Origin: Taudactylus pleione
Lineage: Eukaryota > Chordata > Amphibia > Anura > Myobatrachidae
Direction: 5' to 3'
DNA: 64,000 nt
Assembly (NCBI GenBank): GCA_031769625.1
Contig: JAUIMM010000200.1
Coordinates: forward strand, 50,180,001-50,244,000
Below, piece after piece: positions 10,585-22,042 of the stretch; within the stretch, counting starts at the first letter, position 1; each line of letters starts with the position of its first letter. The notes under the pieces were generated by a model. That model had not been told where the DNA came from. It saw only the letters and a program-made list of their open reading frames with translations, and searched no databases. Both the position numbers and the translations under genes were made by a program.

Positions 10585-12229
10585 GGTGTGTACACAACTC
10601 TGCTAAAACCACCAAGTTGTACACACATTTCCAACAAAAACAAAAACAGATGGCTGTTCATAAAAGTGAAACCTGTGGAGAGCATTTGTAAATTAAAAAA
10701 ATTGTAGTAGGACTTCTGGTGGGCAGGGCATCCATGATAGCCGCTTCTTAGTTGTGATCCATCTTTGGCATCTCCTACAAGTTGGAAAAACACCTTCCTG
10801 TACCACCTTTTCGGCCACATAGCAGTGAACTCAGTGTCACATTACCCTGACTTCATCTTTTAATACTGATTAGGAGCATTATCTTCATCATAGTATGGCC
10901 TTTGGTTGGGCCTTTTGGCACTGAACTCATCTCCACTATCTTGCCCGCAGACGAGTAACAACTTTGGATTATTTTTGCTGTCTGCTACACCACAGCGAGT
11001 GGTCTGTCATCCTCCTGTTTGTCTGTTAAGCTTCTCGACCTCCTCCTCATCGGGTGCAGTGTCACAGGTGTCCTGATGAATAGGCATCTACCTTTCTGTG
11101 GCTTACCAGTGCTGCCCCATGATTGCCTCCTTCTTCACTCCAAAGGTCTTGGACATACAGACTGACTCACTATGGACACTGCTGGTTGTCTGAATTACCT
11201 TTAACTGCCGCACTTGAGTTTTGTGTCTGGCAAGTGATTGCCCCTGCTCGCTTACCCTCTATCAGTGACTGATGTAGGGTGCCATTTTGTGTTCTCCTGG
11301 GCGGAGATCTCCTTGGTGTAGAGTGGTGGACATACTTTACACCTGAACCTGACTGTAGATTACTTAGAAGGAGGCGACAGACTATCACATGCCTGGCGGA
11401 CCATACTCCCCCGACGTCTACCTACGGATCTGCTCTGCTGTTGCCTGGACTAGAATTGTCACTGCTTGCTTCTGTACTTTGGCAGAACTTTGGCAGAACT
11501 TGCACCCTCTTTCCTAACATCCTCTCCATGTTTTCCTTTTCATATCTGATTCCTGCAGTATCTTTGTTCCCTCCCTCCTACTGTTTTCTTCACCGACATC
11601 TTCCTCCATTCCTGTTCTGCACAGACCACCAATCTATCTTCTTGTTATTGTCTTTTATTCTTTTCTCCCTCCCTTATTTTTATATTTTTATCATTTTTCT
11701 TTCTTATTTTGTGTCTCGCCCTTGTCCTGTCATCGCAAGATTTCTAGATTTCAGACTGAAATAAAACATAACATCTTACAGAAACTGTCCCCAATTGTTG
11801 GTGGATAGTAGCAGAATTTAGATTTTTCAAGATTTTTCTCTGCTACCATGGCGCAGAAGAGAAAGATGTTCTCTCCGCTTTGTTGTCATCTGGTGTACAA
11901 TAACCTCAGATTCGCTTGCAGAACCAGACAAGGCCAAAGTTCATCTTTTCAATATTTGTTCCACACTGCGATGATCTAACCGGATAATACAATGATCTCT
12001 GAAATGTCCAACCTTCTATGTAGTGTTACAAAACTTCTATTTTGTATTTGACAGTAATTACGATCCCGCTATTCTTCCTGGCGGTTTTCAAACAAATAAA
12101 CTATTTGTTACTTCTGCAACTAATCGGTATACACCTCCTAGTCTTATGGGCTGTATAACTTACTCGTTTGGTAGGCAAAGTGAAAATATTCTGAAGCGTT
12201 AAAGCTATTACTCACTGTATGTCACTAAA
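10585..12229. other. Non-coding stretch with a pyrimidine-rich segment
   Basis: The part from about 11480 to 11760 is strongly C/T-rich. A short frame at about 11848 starts ATGGCGCAGAAGAGAAAGATG in a reasonable context but is quickly broken. It could be the start of an old retroelement ORF1, which I cannot confirm. Confidence 0.35.
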
Positions 12230-12760
12230 CAGCGGCGGCTGGATCTCCCCTGCCACGTGCTGTCTTACCTCTTCCGGTCCCGGCAGCGGGTCTCCTGCGG
12301 CGGCAGTCAGGCCTGTTACACCATGTGTCTTCTCACCTCTTCTGCTCTGGCTCCCAGTGGCTTAGTGTCATCTCCCCACCGTCGGCCCGGAAATTGTATT
12401 ATCCGCTTGAGTCCTCTCTCTATCCTCAGGAGGGGGTAACATCAGACATCTCCCACTAGCACCGGCCACTGGGTGCCGCCATCTTAGGATCAATCACCTG
12501 GTCACTGCACCACCAATGAGAGACCAGGATTATTTTTGTGGAAGCACAGAAGTTAATACCCAATGGTCCATGGGTATAAAAGGAACTTCCTGGCATGCTG
12601 CCGGTGCCAGTGCTTTGTTGTTAAATCCTGCACGAGCTGCTAGAGTATTGCAGGGTAGCAAGTCTGTGGACAATAAATCCTGCAATTTTAGACTCTCGCT
12701 TCTGAGCTCCAGTGGAATGTGGAAGCTTTCACAGTCACATTCTGGAATGGTCTCTCAGAC
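12230..12760 (+). promoter_or_regulatory. Probable LTR or leader region of the gypsy remnant, with TATA box and poly-A signal
   Basis: TATAAAAGG at 12575-12583 is followed about 97 bp later by AATAAA at 12672-12677, the spacing expected for promoter and poly-A signal of an LTR. It lies just upstream of, and in the same orientation as, the gypsy pol remnant at 12820-14500. No paired LTR was found within the window, so the boundaries and the LTR identity are inference. Confidence 0.45.
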
Positions 12761-12819
12761 AGAATCAAGGATGAACTTGTCTCATGAGACCAGCCCACCA
12801 GATTAAATAACCTGATGTC

Positions 12820-14500
12820 TTTATGCAACAAAGTTGACTTACGTTTTAGGGAATGGTCTTCAAACTCTTTCCTTATCTGTGGTTGATGGCAGCTTAATAC
12901 CCAACGGTTCAGTCTCCTTAAGCACCAAACTCCTGACTTCAGGTAGCAGTTCTACATTCTGAGTGGATCTCTTTTTTTGGTTATTCCAAAGGCATCCCAT
13001 CCACTTGTTCTAGGCCTTCCATGGCTGCGTATTCATAACCCATAGGTGGATTGGTCTACCATGCAAATTGTGTCCTGGAGCAAGGCCTGCTCTTCATCCA
13101 GTTTACAAAAAGTAATTCCTCTTTGATCTTCAGACTCGTCTATTACTGAGAAATTGTACCACCAATATCAAGATGTCTTCAGCAAAGGTGGCGCTGAAAA
13201 GTTACCACCTCATCGTGCATGGGATTACCCTATCGATTTAGTTCTCAGAAAGTCACCTCTTCGTGGCCATAATTACCTGCATTCCATTCCTGAAATTGCT
13301 GCAATGTCAGCCTATATTAAGGAGAATCTTGAAAAGGGGTATATTTGCCCATCCTCCTCACTTGCTGGAGCAGGATTAATTTTTGTCAAGAAAAAAAGAC
13401 AGTGACCTTTTTCCCCTGCGTTGACTACCATGGGCTTAATGATATAACCATCAAAAACTGCTATCCACTGCCTCTTTATCACTGAATTATTCAACCGTGT
13501 CAAGGGATCCACTATTTTTACTAAATTTGACCTCTGAGGGGCCAACAATTTAATCCGCATCCGTGAAGGAGACGAGTGGAAAACTGCTTTTAATAGCAGG
13601 GATGGGCATTATGTGTACCTTATGATGCCTTTTTTTCTTAGCAATGCTCCAGCAGTGTACCAGTACTTTGTCAACTAAATTTTCAGAGACCTGCTTTATC
13701 ATTCTGTTGTATTGTACCTCAAAGATATTTTCATCTTTTCTCATTACCTTCACACACATTGGAAGCAGGTTAAAGATGTTCTCCAGCAGCTACAAACTAA
13801 TCAATTATATTGCAAGCTTAAGAAGTGCATCTTTGAAGCTCCAACCATCACATTTTTTGGTTATGTCATATCTGGAACTAGTCTTCAAATGGACCCTGAG
13901 AAAGTAAAAGCAATCTAATCTTGGTCCAAATCTTTTTCACTAAATGCAGCTCAAAGATTCTTAAGGTTTACTAAGTATTATCGGAAGTTTGCCCGTGAGT
14001 TCTGCGCCTTGGTAGCCCCCATAACTGCCCTCACACAGAAGGGTTCAAACCAAACTCGATGGCCTCCAGAAGCAAAATCAGACTTTCCACTCCTTAAGCA
14101 GGCATTCATTACCGCACCTGTTCTCCGACAACCAGATGTTGCATGCCCATATATTGTGGAGGTAGATGCATCTACCGAGGGAGTAGGAGCGATGTTTTCT
14201 AAAAAGTCCACAGATAACAAGCTTCATCCTTGTGGATTCTTTTCCAAAAAATTCTCTGCAGCGGAAAAGAACTACCCAATCGGGGAAAAATAACTTCTTT
14301 CCATAAACTTATAATTTGAAGAATGGTGCTATCTACTAGAGGGCGCTCAATTTTCCATCACAGTATTCATGGGTCATAAGAATCTGGACAGTTACCGGTC
14401 ATAAATTGACACAACTAAATTAGAGACCAAATATATTGGTAACTTTGTCTATTGGAGACATAACATTACTCCAATACACATTATTGCTTTTATACCTCCT
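12820..14500 (+). pseudogene. Degenerate Ty3/gypsy-type pol (protease tail, reverse transcriptase, RNase H)
   Basis: Plus-strand remnant with multiple stops and frame changes. In order: HPLVLGLPWLRIHNP and VDWSTMQIVSWSKAC (end of protease and PR-RT linker, about 12990-13095), YHQYQDVFSKGGAEKLPPHR and YPIDLVLRKSPL (RT entry), [30 protein letters not shown], then [48 protein letters not shown] where YxDD would be expected, TFFGYVISG, YYRKFAREF, FPLLKQAFITAPVLRQPD (connection) and VEVDASTEGVGAMFSKK (RNase H, Asp of the VDAS motif kept). Family order and motifs are typical of vertebrate gypsy elements. The lost catalytic Asp and the stops show it is inactive. No integrase is recognisable. Confidence 0.88.
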
Positions 14501-15950
14501 GTTTCATATATGGGATCTGCTGTGATTCCTAAGCAGTGATAACATTATACTGTTGTGGTGTACATGGGGCTATTATTGTGCCAGAATATGTATATTGTCA
14601 TTTTTATGTCATCATTAACCAGAGGGTTATTTAACATAATCTGATACATTAATGGGATTTGCTACAATTCCTAAAGGATTATGTATTTATTATCTGGGAT
14701 TATAAGTGAAATCCTAATTTATCCCTCTGGTTTAGGTAGGTAATATTCAGATAGTGAGAGTCAGTCCACATTTATTCTTCCTGAGAAGGAGGTGTATTAT
14801 ATATCCCTTTACATGTCCATGTTAGAGTTAATGAGGATTGCATTTTAAGATCCTTGATATATTAGGACTATTTTCCTACTTTGGAATTAACACTATAGTG
14901 TATATTTGTCCCCTGATCTACAGACACCCATCTAAATCATATATTAATGAACTGATTTAAAATATTATATGAACGAATAATTATACAATATATTACAGGT
15001 GGTTGATAATATTTTATTTTCACTGTTATAGTCAATATTAATTGTGATAAATATTGCTGATATTATATTAATGATTGAATTAAAAGTTATATTTTAGGTT
15101 ATTACTGAGTAATAAGATGTCTCACTATTTTTGTTATGTAATGAACAACTAATAACATTAATTTACAAGGTTAGATCTGCGAGTGCCCCAATATAGGAAT
15201 ATTTTTTCTTTTTTGTCTATTTTTATTCCTGGGTGCACCTCCCTGTTACTGGATTATGGATTTATGTACTAGAATAAAGGAGGAAGGGACGGTCATTAAT
15301 TCCTTTGATCTGTGCGGATTGTTTTTTCAGTTACTTACTATATGTATAAGATGTGACTCTGGGCAGGGGCGGATATGGATGGTAAACCAGCCCGGGAAAT
15401 TTATGGAAGCAGCCTTAATTGGGATGTGGTATTATGAGGAGACAGGGTTTATCAAGGGGAGCAGGATCCCACCCTGTAGGGCCTGATTCCTGGTTGGAAG
15501 CAGCTGTGGCCTTCCTTGAGTGTTTTGCTTCAATTTCATCTGTGACTTTATGCTAATGCCGTGCGTCTGATATGCAAGGACTAAGATGCCCACTGTCAGT
15601 GTCTATAGATGCTGCAGTCATGCTTTGTGCATCTTTAAATGCCACCATCGGTCGCACCATTGAAACTTTCACCAGCCCTATGCTAGGTGCAGATCATCCA
15701 TCTGGCCTCCAATGTGAGCAATTCAATCTCTTTATATGCAACCACTTTCAGCAACACGCCCGTATCACTCCTGTAACACACCCATACAATGCTACATCTG
15801 CGTCTGATTAGCCAAAAACCTGTAACTGCCCAGGAATACCCAACACATTTCTATTTCACTTTGTGTGTGCATCTAAATAAGTACTGCAACTCTGTACCAA
15901 CACCATCAGGATGTATGTGTAGGTTAAGGCTAGGCTGTAGTCGGGACGGG
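14500..15950. other. AT-rich non-coding stretch
   Basis: Follows the gypsy remnant without recognisable integrase or second LTR. Near 15365 the text GGGCAGGGGCGGATATGGATG resembles the start of a hAT repeat (CAGGGGCGGAT), with no matching right end seen. The region 15550-15850 resembles, in inverse order, parts of the MITE at 36228. Confidence 0.4.
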
Positions 15951-15951
15951 T

Positions 15952-16104
15952 AAGGTGGGTGCACACTGTACAGATATATCTGCAGATAATGGTCGTTCAT
16001 ACACACTAAACGACCATCATCTGCTTCTGCGCGCTGGCCGGAGGGCATGTCTCGCCCACCTCCACGGTGCCTCTGCTGCATGTGTATGGGTACCCAGCTT
16101 TAGG
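15952..16104. mobile_element. MITE fragment with GGGTGCACACT / GTGTATGGGTACCC ends
   Basis: AAGGTGGGTGCACACTGTAC on the left and GTGTATGGGTACCCAGCTTT on the right are imperfect inverted copies. The middle has TGGTCGTTCATACACAC with CGACCATC. It resembles the MITEs at 4276 and 33216. Confidence 0.5.
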
Positions 16105-16230
16105 CTCCGGGGGAGGGGGGAAGGGATGGAATTAGGCTGGGGGGGAGGGGAGGGAAGGTTAGGGGTTAAGACACTTGTCTAGTTGGGTCGAGATCCTGGC
16201 TGTCGGAAAGCCGGCATACCATACCCAACA
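16105..16230. mobile_element. Fragment of the telomere-like-spacer MITE
   Basis: GGCTCCGGGGGAGGGGGG, GGTTAGGGGTTAAG, and the right edge CTGTCGGAAAGCCGGCATAC followed by CATACCCAACA match the layout of the copies at 1248 and 23463. Both ends are approximate. Confidence 0.5.
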
Positions 16231-16553
16231 CTGCATGATATATATAGGACACCTTAAAAAAAAATTATTTATATATATATATATACATATATATACCGTG
16301 TGAATGTGTAAGTCATGCACATTTTCATGTTTGAAGTTCACGACATGCTGTAGGACCAGTTGACAACTTAAAGTACATATGCAGTTTGTCAGCTTCTGAC
16401 TTACAGTGCCACTGCCCTTTACAGCCGTTCACTCCTAGGTCTTGCGGCTGTCCTGCCCTGGCTTCTCCCTTACCCGTTCCCGGCTCCTGCGTTGGCTGCT
16501 GGAGGCGGAGCCGTGAGGTGTCACTCACGTGCTCCGCAATGGCCCATGGCAGC

Positions 16554-16762
16554 AGCTTAAGACCGGTGCTGCTGTCTGATCGCGGTAACGGTCGCCAGAG
16601 TCGCAAGCCAGTCAGTCACAGTGTTAAGTGGCCCAGCAGAGGGGACCGGCCCAGAAGCTTAAGACCGGTGCTGCTGCATGATCGTGGTAACGGCCGCCAG
16701 AGCCGCCAGCCAGTTAGTCACAGTGTTAAGTGGCCCAGCAGAGGGGAGAGGGGACCGGCCCA
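16554..16762. repeat. Tandem duplication, two units of about 100 bp
   Basis: The unit beginning AGCTTAAGACCGGTGCTGCT occurs twice in a row (from about 16554 and 16656), each continuing through GGTAACGG, AGTCACAGTGTTAAGTGGCC and CAGCAGAGGGGACCGGCCC. The copies differ by scattered substitutions. No function recognised. Confidence 0.85.
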
Positions 16763-16973
16763 GCGGGAACCTTCCCGCTGTCCCGGTGGCCCAATCCGCC
16801 CCTGACTCTGGGCGACATAATTATCTCAGCTCATGTCCCTACAAGTGTTTCTTTTTGCCAGCCTTCATCTTTGACGGCCTCCAGCCTTTTGCTTTTCTCC
16901 TCCTTCTATCCACATCTGAGGATTATCTCAATTTGAACGAAAGACGGTGCTGTGGGGTCACATAATGAACATT

Positions 16974-17484
16974 GAGCCTGATTCAGCAGGGTCGTAAGTG
17001 CTAAGACGCACGCAGTCGGACAATTTTCGCGATCTGCACATGCATATGCATCGCAGTGCGCGTGCGCAAACTTGACAATGAAATCAGGAATGAGATTGCA
17101 GTGTGTACTCAGACCCGTCTCAGAGTGATTGACAGGAAGTACCATTTGTGGGTGGTGATGGGGGGGTTGGTCGGGCGAAAGCAGGCGTGGAATTGCATGG
17201 GCGTGCATAAATTAGTCACTGCAATACCATACGCTGCCTGAGGCCTCATAGCGTGAGCTGAAGTTAGCAATTCCTGAGTGAGGTCTGAGCTGCCCTAACT
17301 GTGCATATAGGTCCGATTATTTTGCTATGTTGCCATAGTATATGGATGTGAGTAAGGGGAAGTGGGCATCCTCATTTTAGGCTGAGATCGCATTGCGAAA
17401 GCAAACATTTGCATATCCTCGCTGATATTAGCAACTGCATTGCTTGCGTATAAGCAGAATTGTGATCCTTCTTGAATCAAGCCC
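16974..17484. mobile_element. MITE with GAGCCTGATTCAGCA / TTGAATCAAGCCC ends
   Basis: The left end GAGCCTGATTCAGCAGGGTC and right end TTGAATCAAGCCC are inverted relatives of the GGGCCTGATTCAG family but belong to the 'GATTCAGCA' subfamily, also at 38300 and 32390. Inside are CGCAGTGCGCGTGCGCAAAC and an A/G-rich segment. Target duplication is not clear. Confidence 0.6.
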
Positions 17485-17499
17485 TATGTCTCTAGGAGA

Positions 17500-19144
17500 A
17501 AAAGAGAGGATAAAGACCTCTATCAATCTGTTCAGGAATACTGTATATGGCTTTGGCTATTAGACTCTATACTAATCATCTGAGTGGCAAATCTTTTGTA
17601 CAAAGCAAACAGGAAGTTGCTTATTGGAATCTTTTCTTTTGTCTTAAATCAAATACAAACTAGATTTTTTGAAGTATAAATATTTTCACTGGGGAAACAA
17701 ACCGGTCAAATTGCTTGCTCATGTGTCTACAGTCTGGAAAAAGCAAAGTTACATCAACTCCATCAGAGATCCATATTTACACAAAATTCTGCTATTATTG
17801 ACCAATTTCAACAGTAATTGAGACCTTATATTCTGCCTCATCCGGTGACCCCGCTCTTCAGGAGCAATTATTATGCAAAACCTGCCTCCCAAAGTTGGCT
17901 CAAGAACAGACAGATTACTTAGACATGGACATAACTATGTCAGAACTTAATAATTCCATATCAGGCCTCAGGAGCCTTTAAGGCACCTAACCTGGATGGT
18001 TACACCAGCAAATACTATAAACTTTTGCAACATAATATTTCCCCAGGACCTACAGTTGGTGGCCTGCTACAGACCAATTACTTCATTTAGATTCCAAAAT
18101 CTTGGCAAATATAATAGGCACACATTTACAATCGATTCTGCCGGATCTTCTTACGTCGCATCAACTCGGATTCACTTGGTGAAAGGAATTAGATTTGCAA
18201 TAGAAGCCACTGTGGCCTCTTCTCACGATCCTACTTCAAAGAACATGCTACTTAGCCTTGACTCTCATAAGGCCTTTGATACTGTCCTATGGTCGCATTT
18301 GTTCGAGATGCTGAAGCACAGAGAATTTGGCCAGGATTTTATTAGCTATTTGTTGACTGGGGAGGTGGAGTGACAATGTACAGGGGCCCTCGCCAAGGTT
18401 GCCCCTTATCAGCGCTCATTTTTAATGTATCTTTAGACCCCCCTATTACGTATTATGTATTGTTCAGCAATCACAGGTTATTCAAGGCATTCATATAGGT
18501 CAGAGCCGTAACTAGACTTTTTGGTGCCCTGTGCCAGAGAGAGCATTGCCCCCCCCATTTTTGAAATAGAGACATAAGATAGTGCACCTGAAAAGGGCCA
18601 TGGCTTGATGGGGAAGGGCCATGGAAGAGATAGGGGCACTCCTGGGGCAGCCAGGAGATGCTGGGAATAAAAGAAGAAGCTACAAGTGAGAATAATAATA
18701 AGCAGGGCCCTGCGGTGCCTTGTGCCATGGCACAGGTCGCACTACCCTAGATACGGCCCTGATATAGGTGCCCATGAAATAAAAGTGACGTTTTACTCTA
18801 TCTTTCCAATCCTTGGACTTCTTTACTTCTTTACATCATTTAATGAATGTAGAGGGGTGGCATAGTGTCCTTCTATCCTATTTGGGTAGAGCCGGCCTGC
18901 TTAAAATGGTCTCTTACGCGAAATTTCTGTATCTTCTTGAATCACTGCACTTCTGCTTACATAGGCTGATACTAAAAGGAGCAATTTGCTTTTAGTAATC
19001 TTATTTGAAACCACAAACACCGTAAAATTGGTCTCTTTCAGTTGCAACAGGTACAATCCATTGAGGCATTAACTTTCCCAATGTCGCAAACTATAATCAT
19101 GCGGTCCTATTATGCCATCTCCGAAACTGACTACATTACTTAAA
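17500..19144 (+). pseudogene. L1/Tx1-type LINE ORF2 remnant
   Basis: Degenerate plus-strand RT region with frequent stops and frame changes. Recognisable pieces: a DPYLHKILLLLTNF-like linker near 17775, then CYRPITSFRFQNLG-like text (fingers), LLSLDSHKAFDTVLWSHLFE (motif A, about 18249-18308), FGQDFISYL, RGPRQGCPLSALIFNVSLDP (motif B, about 18384-18440), and after a hAT insertion HSVLLSYLGRAGLLKMVSYA (about 18855-18914), matching the thumb-region 'LSYLGRINLIKM' pattern of L1-clade elements. Motif C is not seen, being deleted or scrambled near the insertion. It ends where Tc1 begins. Confidence 0.8.
18501..18761. mobile_element. hAT MITE, 8-bp target duplication ATATAGGT
   Basis: Starts CAGAGCCGTAACTAG and ends CTAGATACGGCCCTG, short inverted repeats of the CAGGGCCGTAACTAG type. 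A perfect 8-bp repeat ATATAGGT flanks it (18493-18500, 18762-18769). Inserted into the L1/Tx1 remnant, so it is younger. Confidence 0.93.
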
Positions 19145-19505
19145 TACAGTCAAGTGCATAAATATTGGGACATTGACAGAATTTTCATATTTTGGCCTCT
19201 ATTCACCACCACAATGGCTTTGAAATGAAACAAACAAGATGTGCTTTAACTGCAGACTTTCAGATTTAATTTGAGGGTAATTACATCCAAATCAGGGGAA
19301 CGGTGTAGGAATTACAACGGTTTCTATATGTGCCTCCCACTTTTTAAAGGGCCAAAAGTAATGGGACTAGCAACTCAAAAGCTATTTCATGGACATGTGT
19401 GGGCTATTCCCTCGTTATTTCATTATCAATTAAGCAGATAAAAGGTCTGGAGTTGATTCTAGGTGTGACATTTGCATTTGGAATCAGTTGCTGTCGGCTC
19501 TCAAT

Positions 19506-20543
19506 ATGAGATCCAAAGAGCTGTCACTATCAGTGAAGCAAGCCATCATTAGGCTGAAAGATCAAAACAAACCCATCAGAGAGATAGCAAAAACATTAGG
19601 TGTGGCCAAATCAACTGTTTGGAACATTCTTAAAAAGAAAGAACACACCGGAGAGCTCAGCAACACCAAAAGACCCGTGAGACCATGGAAAACAACTGTG
19701 GTGGATGACAGAAGAATTATTTCCCTGGTGAAGAAAAACCCCTTCACAACAGTTGGCCAAATCAAGAACACTCTCCAGGAGGTAGGTGTATATGTGTCAA
19801 AGTCAACAATCAAGAGAAGACTTCACAAGAGTGAATATAGAGGGTTCACCACAAGATGTAAACCATTGGTGAGCCACAAAAACAGGAAGACCAGATTAGA
19901 GTTTGCCAAACAACATCTAAAAAAGCCATTACAGTTCTGCAACAACATCCTATGGACAGATGAGACAAAGATCAACTTGTACTAGAGTGATGGGAAGAGC
20001 AGAGTATGGAGAAGGAAAGGAACTGCTCATGATCCAAAACATGCCACCTCATCAGTGAAGCATGGTGGTGGTAGTGTCATAGCGTGGGCATGTATGGCTG
20101 CCAATGGAACTGGTTTCCTTGTATTTACTGATGATGTGACTGCTGACAAAAGCAGCAGATTGAATTCTGAAGTGTTTTGGGCAATATTATATGCTCATAT
20201 TCAGTCAAATGCTTCAGAACTCATTTGACGGCGCTTCACAGTGCAGATGGACAATGACCTGAAGCATACTGCAAAAGCAACCAAAGAGATTTTTAAGGCT
20301 AAAAAGTGGGATGTTATGCAATGGCCAAGTCTATCCCCTGACCTGAATCCGATTGAGCATGCATTTCACTTGATGAAGACAAAACTGAAGGGAAAATGCC
20401 CCAAGAACAAGCAGGAACTGAAGACATTTGCAGTAGAGGCCTGGCAGAGCATCACCAGGGATGAAACCCAGCGTCTGGTGATGTCTATGCGTTCCAGACT
20501 TCAGGCTGTAATTGCCTGCAAAGGATTTGCAACAAAATATTAA
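19506..20543 (+). pseudogene. Tc1 transposase, two in-frame stops, otherwise intact
   Basis: Catalyses cut-and-paste of the element at TA sites. I chose MRSKELSLSVKQ at 19506 because family members start MRSKEL; an upstream in-frame ATG at 19488 adds six residues. N-terminal paired-like helix-turn-helix domains: KQAIIRLKDQNKPIREIAKT and VAKSTVWNILKK, then STIKRRLHKSEYRG. Catalytic DDE triad: Asp in ILWTDETK, Asp in VQMDNDLKHTAK, Glu in SPDLNPIEHAFHLMK (34-residue spacing type). The glycine-rich box KHGGGSVIAWACM is present. A TAG at 19983 and a TGA at 20226 interrupt one continuous frame, with no frameshift or large deletion, so inactivation is recent or mild compared with the LINEs here. Confidence 0.95.
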
Positions 20544-20565
20544 AAAGTGAAATTTAGATATAGGA

Positions 20566-20797
20566 TTGTTTAGTTTGTCCCATTACTTTTGGCCCCTTAA
20601 AAAGTGGGAGGCACATATAGAAACCGTTGTAATTCCTACACCGTTCACCTGATTTGGATGTAATTACCCTCAAATTAAATCTGAAAGTCTGCAGTTAAAG
20701 CACATCTTGTTTGTTTCATTTCAAAACCATTGTGATGGGGAATAGAGGCCAAAATATGAAAATTCTGTTAATGTCCCAATATTTATGCACCTGACTG
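20566..20797 (-). repeat. Right terminal inverted repeat of Tc1
   Basis: Reverse complement of 19147-19375 with few mismatches. Both the outer tip and the inner GTGGGAGGCACATATAGAAA segment are kept. Confidence 0.93.
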
Positions 20798-20812
20798 TAT
20801 ATATACACTGAG

Positions 20813-20986
20813 GGGTATATTTACTAAAGTCCTGGTTTATAGAAGTGCAGATGTTGCCCATAGCAAATAATCAGATTCTAGCTATTGTCTTCTAGAAGGT
20901 GCTAGAAAAATGATAAGTAGAATCTAATTGGTTGCTATGTGCAACATATCCACTTCTATAAACCCTCACTTTAGTTAATATATCCC
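20813..20986. mobile_element. Short hairpin MITE (GGGTATATTTACTAAAG family)
   Basis: Begins GGGTATATTTACTAAAG and ends CTTTAGTTAATATATCCC, with arms continuing through TTTATAGAAGTG. Flanked by TGAG (20809-20812, 20987-20990). A second copy is at 61388-61560. Confidence 0.85.
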
Positions 20987-20992
20987 TGAGTC

Positions 20993-21365
20993 CATGGGCG
21001 ACAGAACAGGGGGGATAGGCAAGGGGGTTACTTACCCCCCCCCAAAAAAAACATGTAAAAGGAGCGGCAGCTGCGGACGGTCAGGGGCTGTGCTTTATAG
21101 CAATAGACTGCATGGCTCCTGCACCGCATGGAGGAGGTGTGATGTGCGGTGTTAAAGTTAAAACACTGCACATTACACCTCCTCCTCCATATGGTGCAGA
21201 GGCTGTGCAGCCTATTGCTATAAAGCACAGCCTCTGACCGTCCGCAGCCACCGCTGCCGTTATGGTAAGAGAGCGGGAGAGATAGGAGTGAGGAGAGGAG
21301 AGGGGAGGGGGAGTGAAGGGGAGAGGAGAGGGGTGGTGGGCCATAAAATCATTCCGACACCACTG
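20993..21365. mobile_element. hAT-like repeat with a large internal hairpin
   Basis: Left end CATGGGCGACAGAAC and right end GTTCCGACACCACTG-like text (ATTCCGACACCACTG) are loosely inverted. Inside, 21062-21252 is a near-perfect inverted repeat: GCGGACGGTCAGGGGCTGTG on the left pairs with CAGCCTCTGACCGTCCGC on the right. A second copy lies at 34012-34410. No exact 8-bp duplication here. Confidence 0.6.
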
Positions 21366-22033
21366 ATTACTTTAAAAATGCAATTTTTATTTAGACTCTA
21401 CTTTAGAATACAATTTTTTGCACCTTCATGATCAAGGGATCCCTCAGTCACTGAAGAACAACATACAGATGTGTCCTCATACACCTAGAGGTTTGGGAAA
21501 GCTATATGGCTATTCTCCCATTGCATACACAGCATCTCCCTTATCAATGCTTCTCCTCCACAACATGGTACAAATTAAGGATTGTTATTATTACCACTAT
21601 ATAATTAGTTGGTAAAATCATTGTTATTACACCTATAGTTCATACACTTAGAACTTTTACAATTGAAGCAAACACATATATAATCAATACACTTATAATC
21701 AGAAAGGTACACATTCATATTTACAATCGCTATATTTATAGTTATTAAGATTGTGGTTATTATATTTGAGGTTAATAAATGTATAGTTAGTCGGTGTGTT
21801 AGTGGTGTGGATTCCCATAATAATAACTATATAGATTTTCACCATAGTTAATATTTATTTTGATTAAGTTAGTTGTAATTGTTATAATTATTGTTACGTT
21901 TAATTGTTATGTTATGTTTTAGGTCACTATATTTAGAATTTTTATATCGCTATAGTTTTGATGGTTAAATGTGGAAGTGGATTTCAATTTGCCACTAGGC
22001 ACTATATATTGGACTTTGGTTCTATTTACCGAA
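21366..22033. other. AT-rich non-coding stretch
   Basis: Rich in short TTATTA/TTATAATTA text, with no ends of a mobile element recognised. It is the target of the MITE at 22043. Confidence 0.4.
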
Positions 22034-22042
22034 TGTTGGAAT

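Larger units (their letters stand above)
19147..20797 (+). mobile_element. Tc1 family DNA transposon with long inverted repeats
   Basis: Terminal CAGTCAAGTGCATAAATATT and, inverted on the right, AATATTTATGCACCTGACTG, flanked by TA (19145-19146, 20798-20799). Inverted repeats are about 215-230 bp, with an inner copy ending TAAAAAGTGGGAGGCACATA on the left and its reverse on the right, an IR/DR arrangement with transposase sites near both outer and inner ends. The element is 1651 bp and encloses one transposase frame. It is inserted at the end of the L1/Tx1 remnant. Confidence 0.96.

Noticed and set aside
11848..12000. MAQKRKM frame as an L1 ORF1 start
   Set aside because: The frame is broken quickly and shares no further recognisable ORF1 motif; too weak to list as an element.
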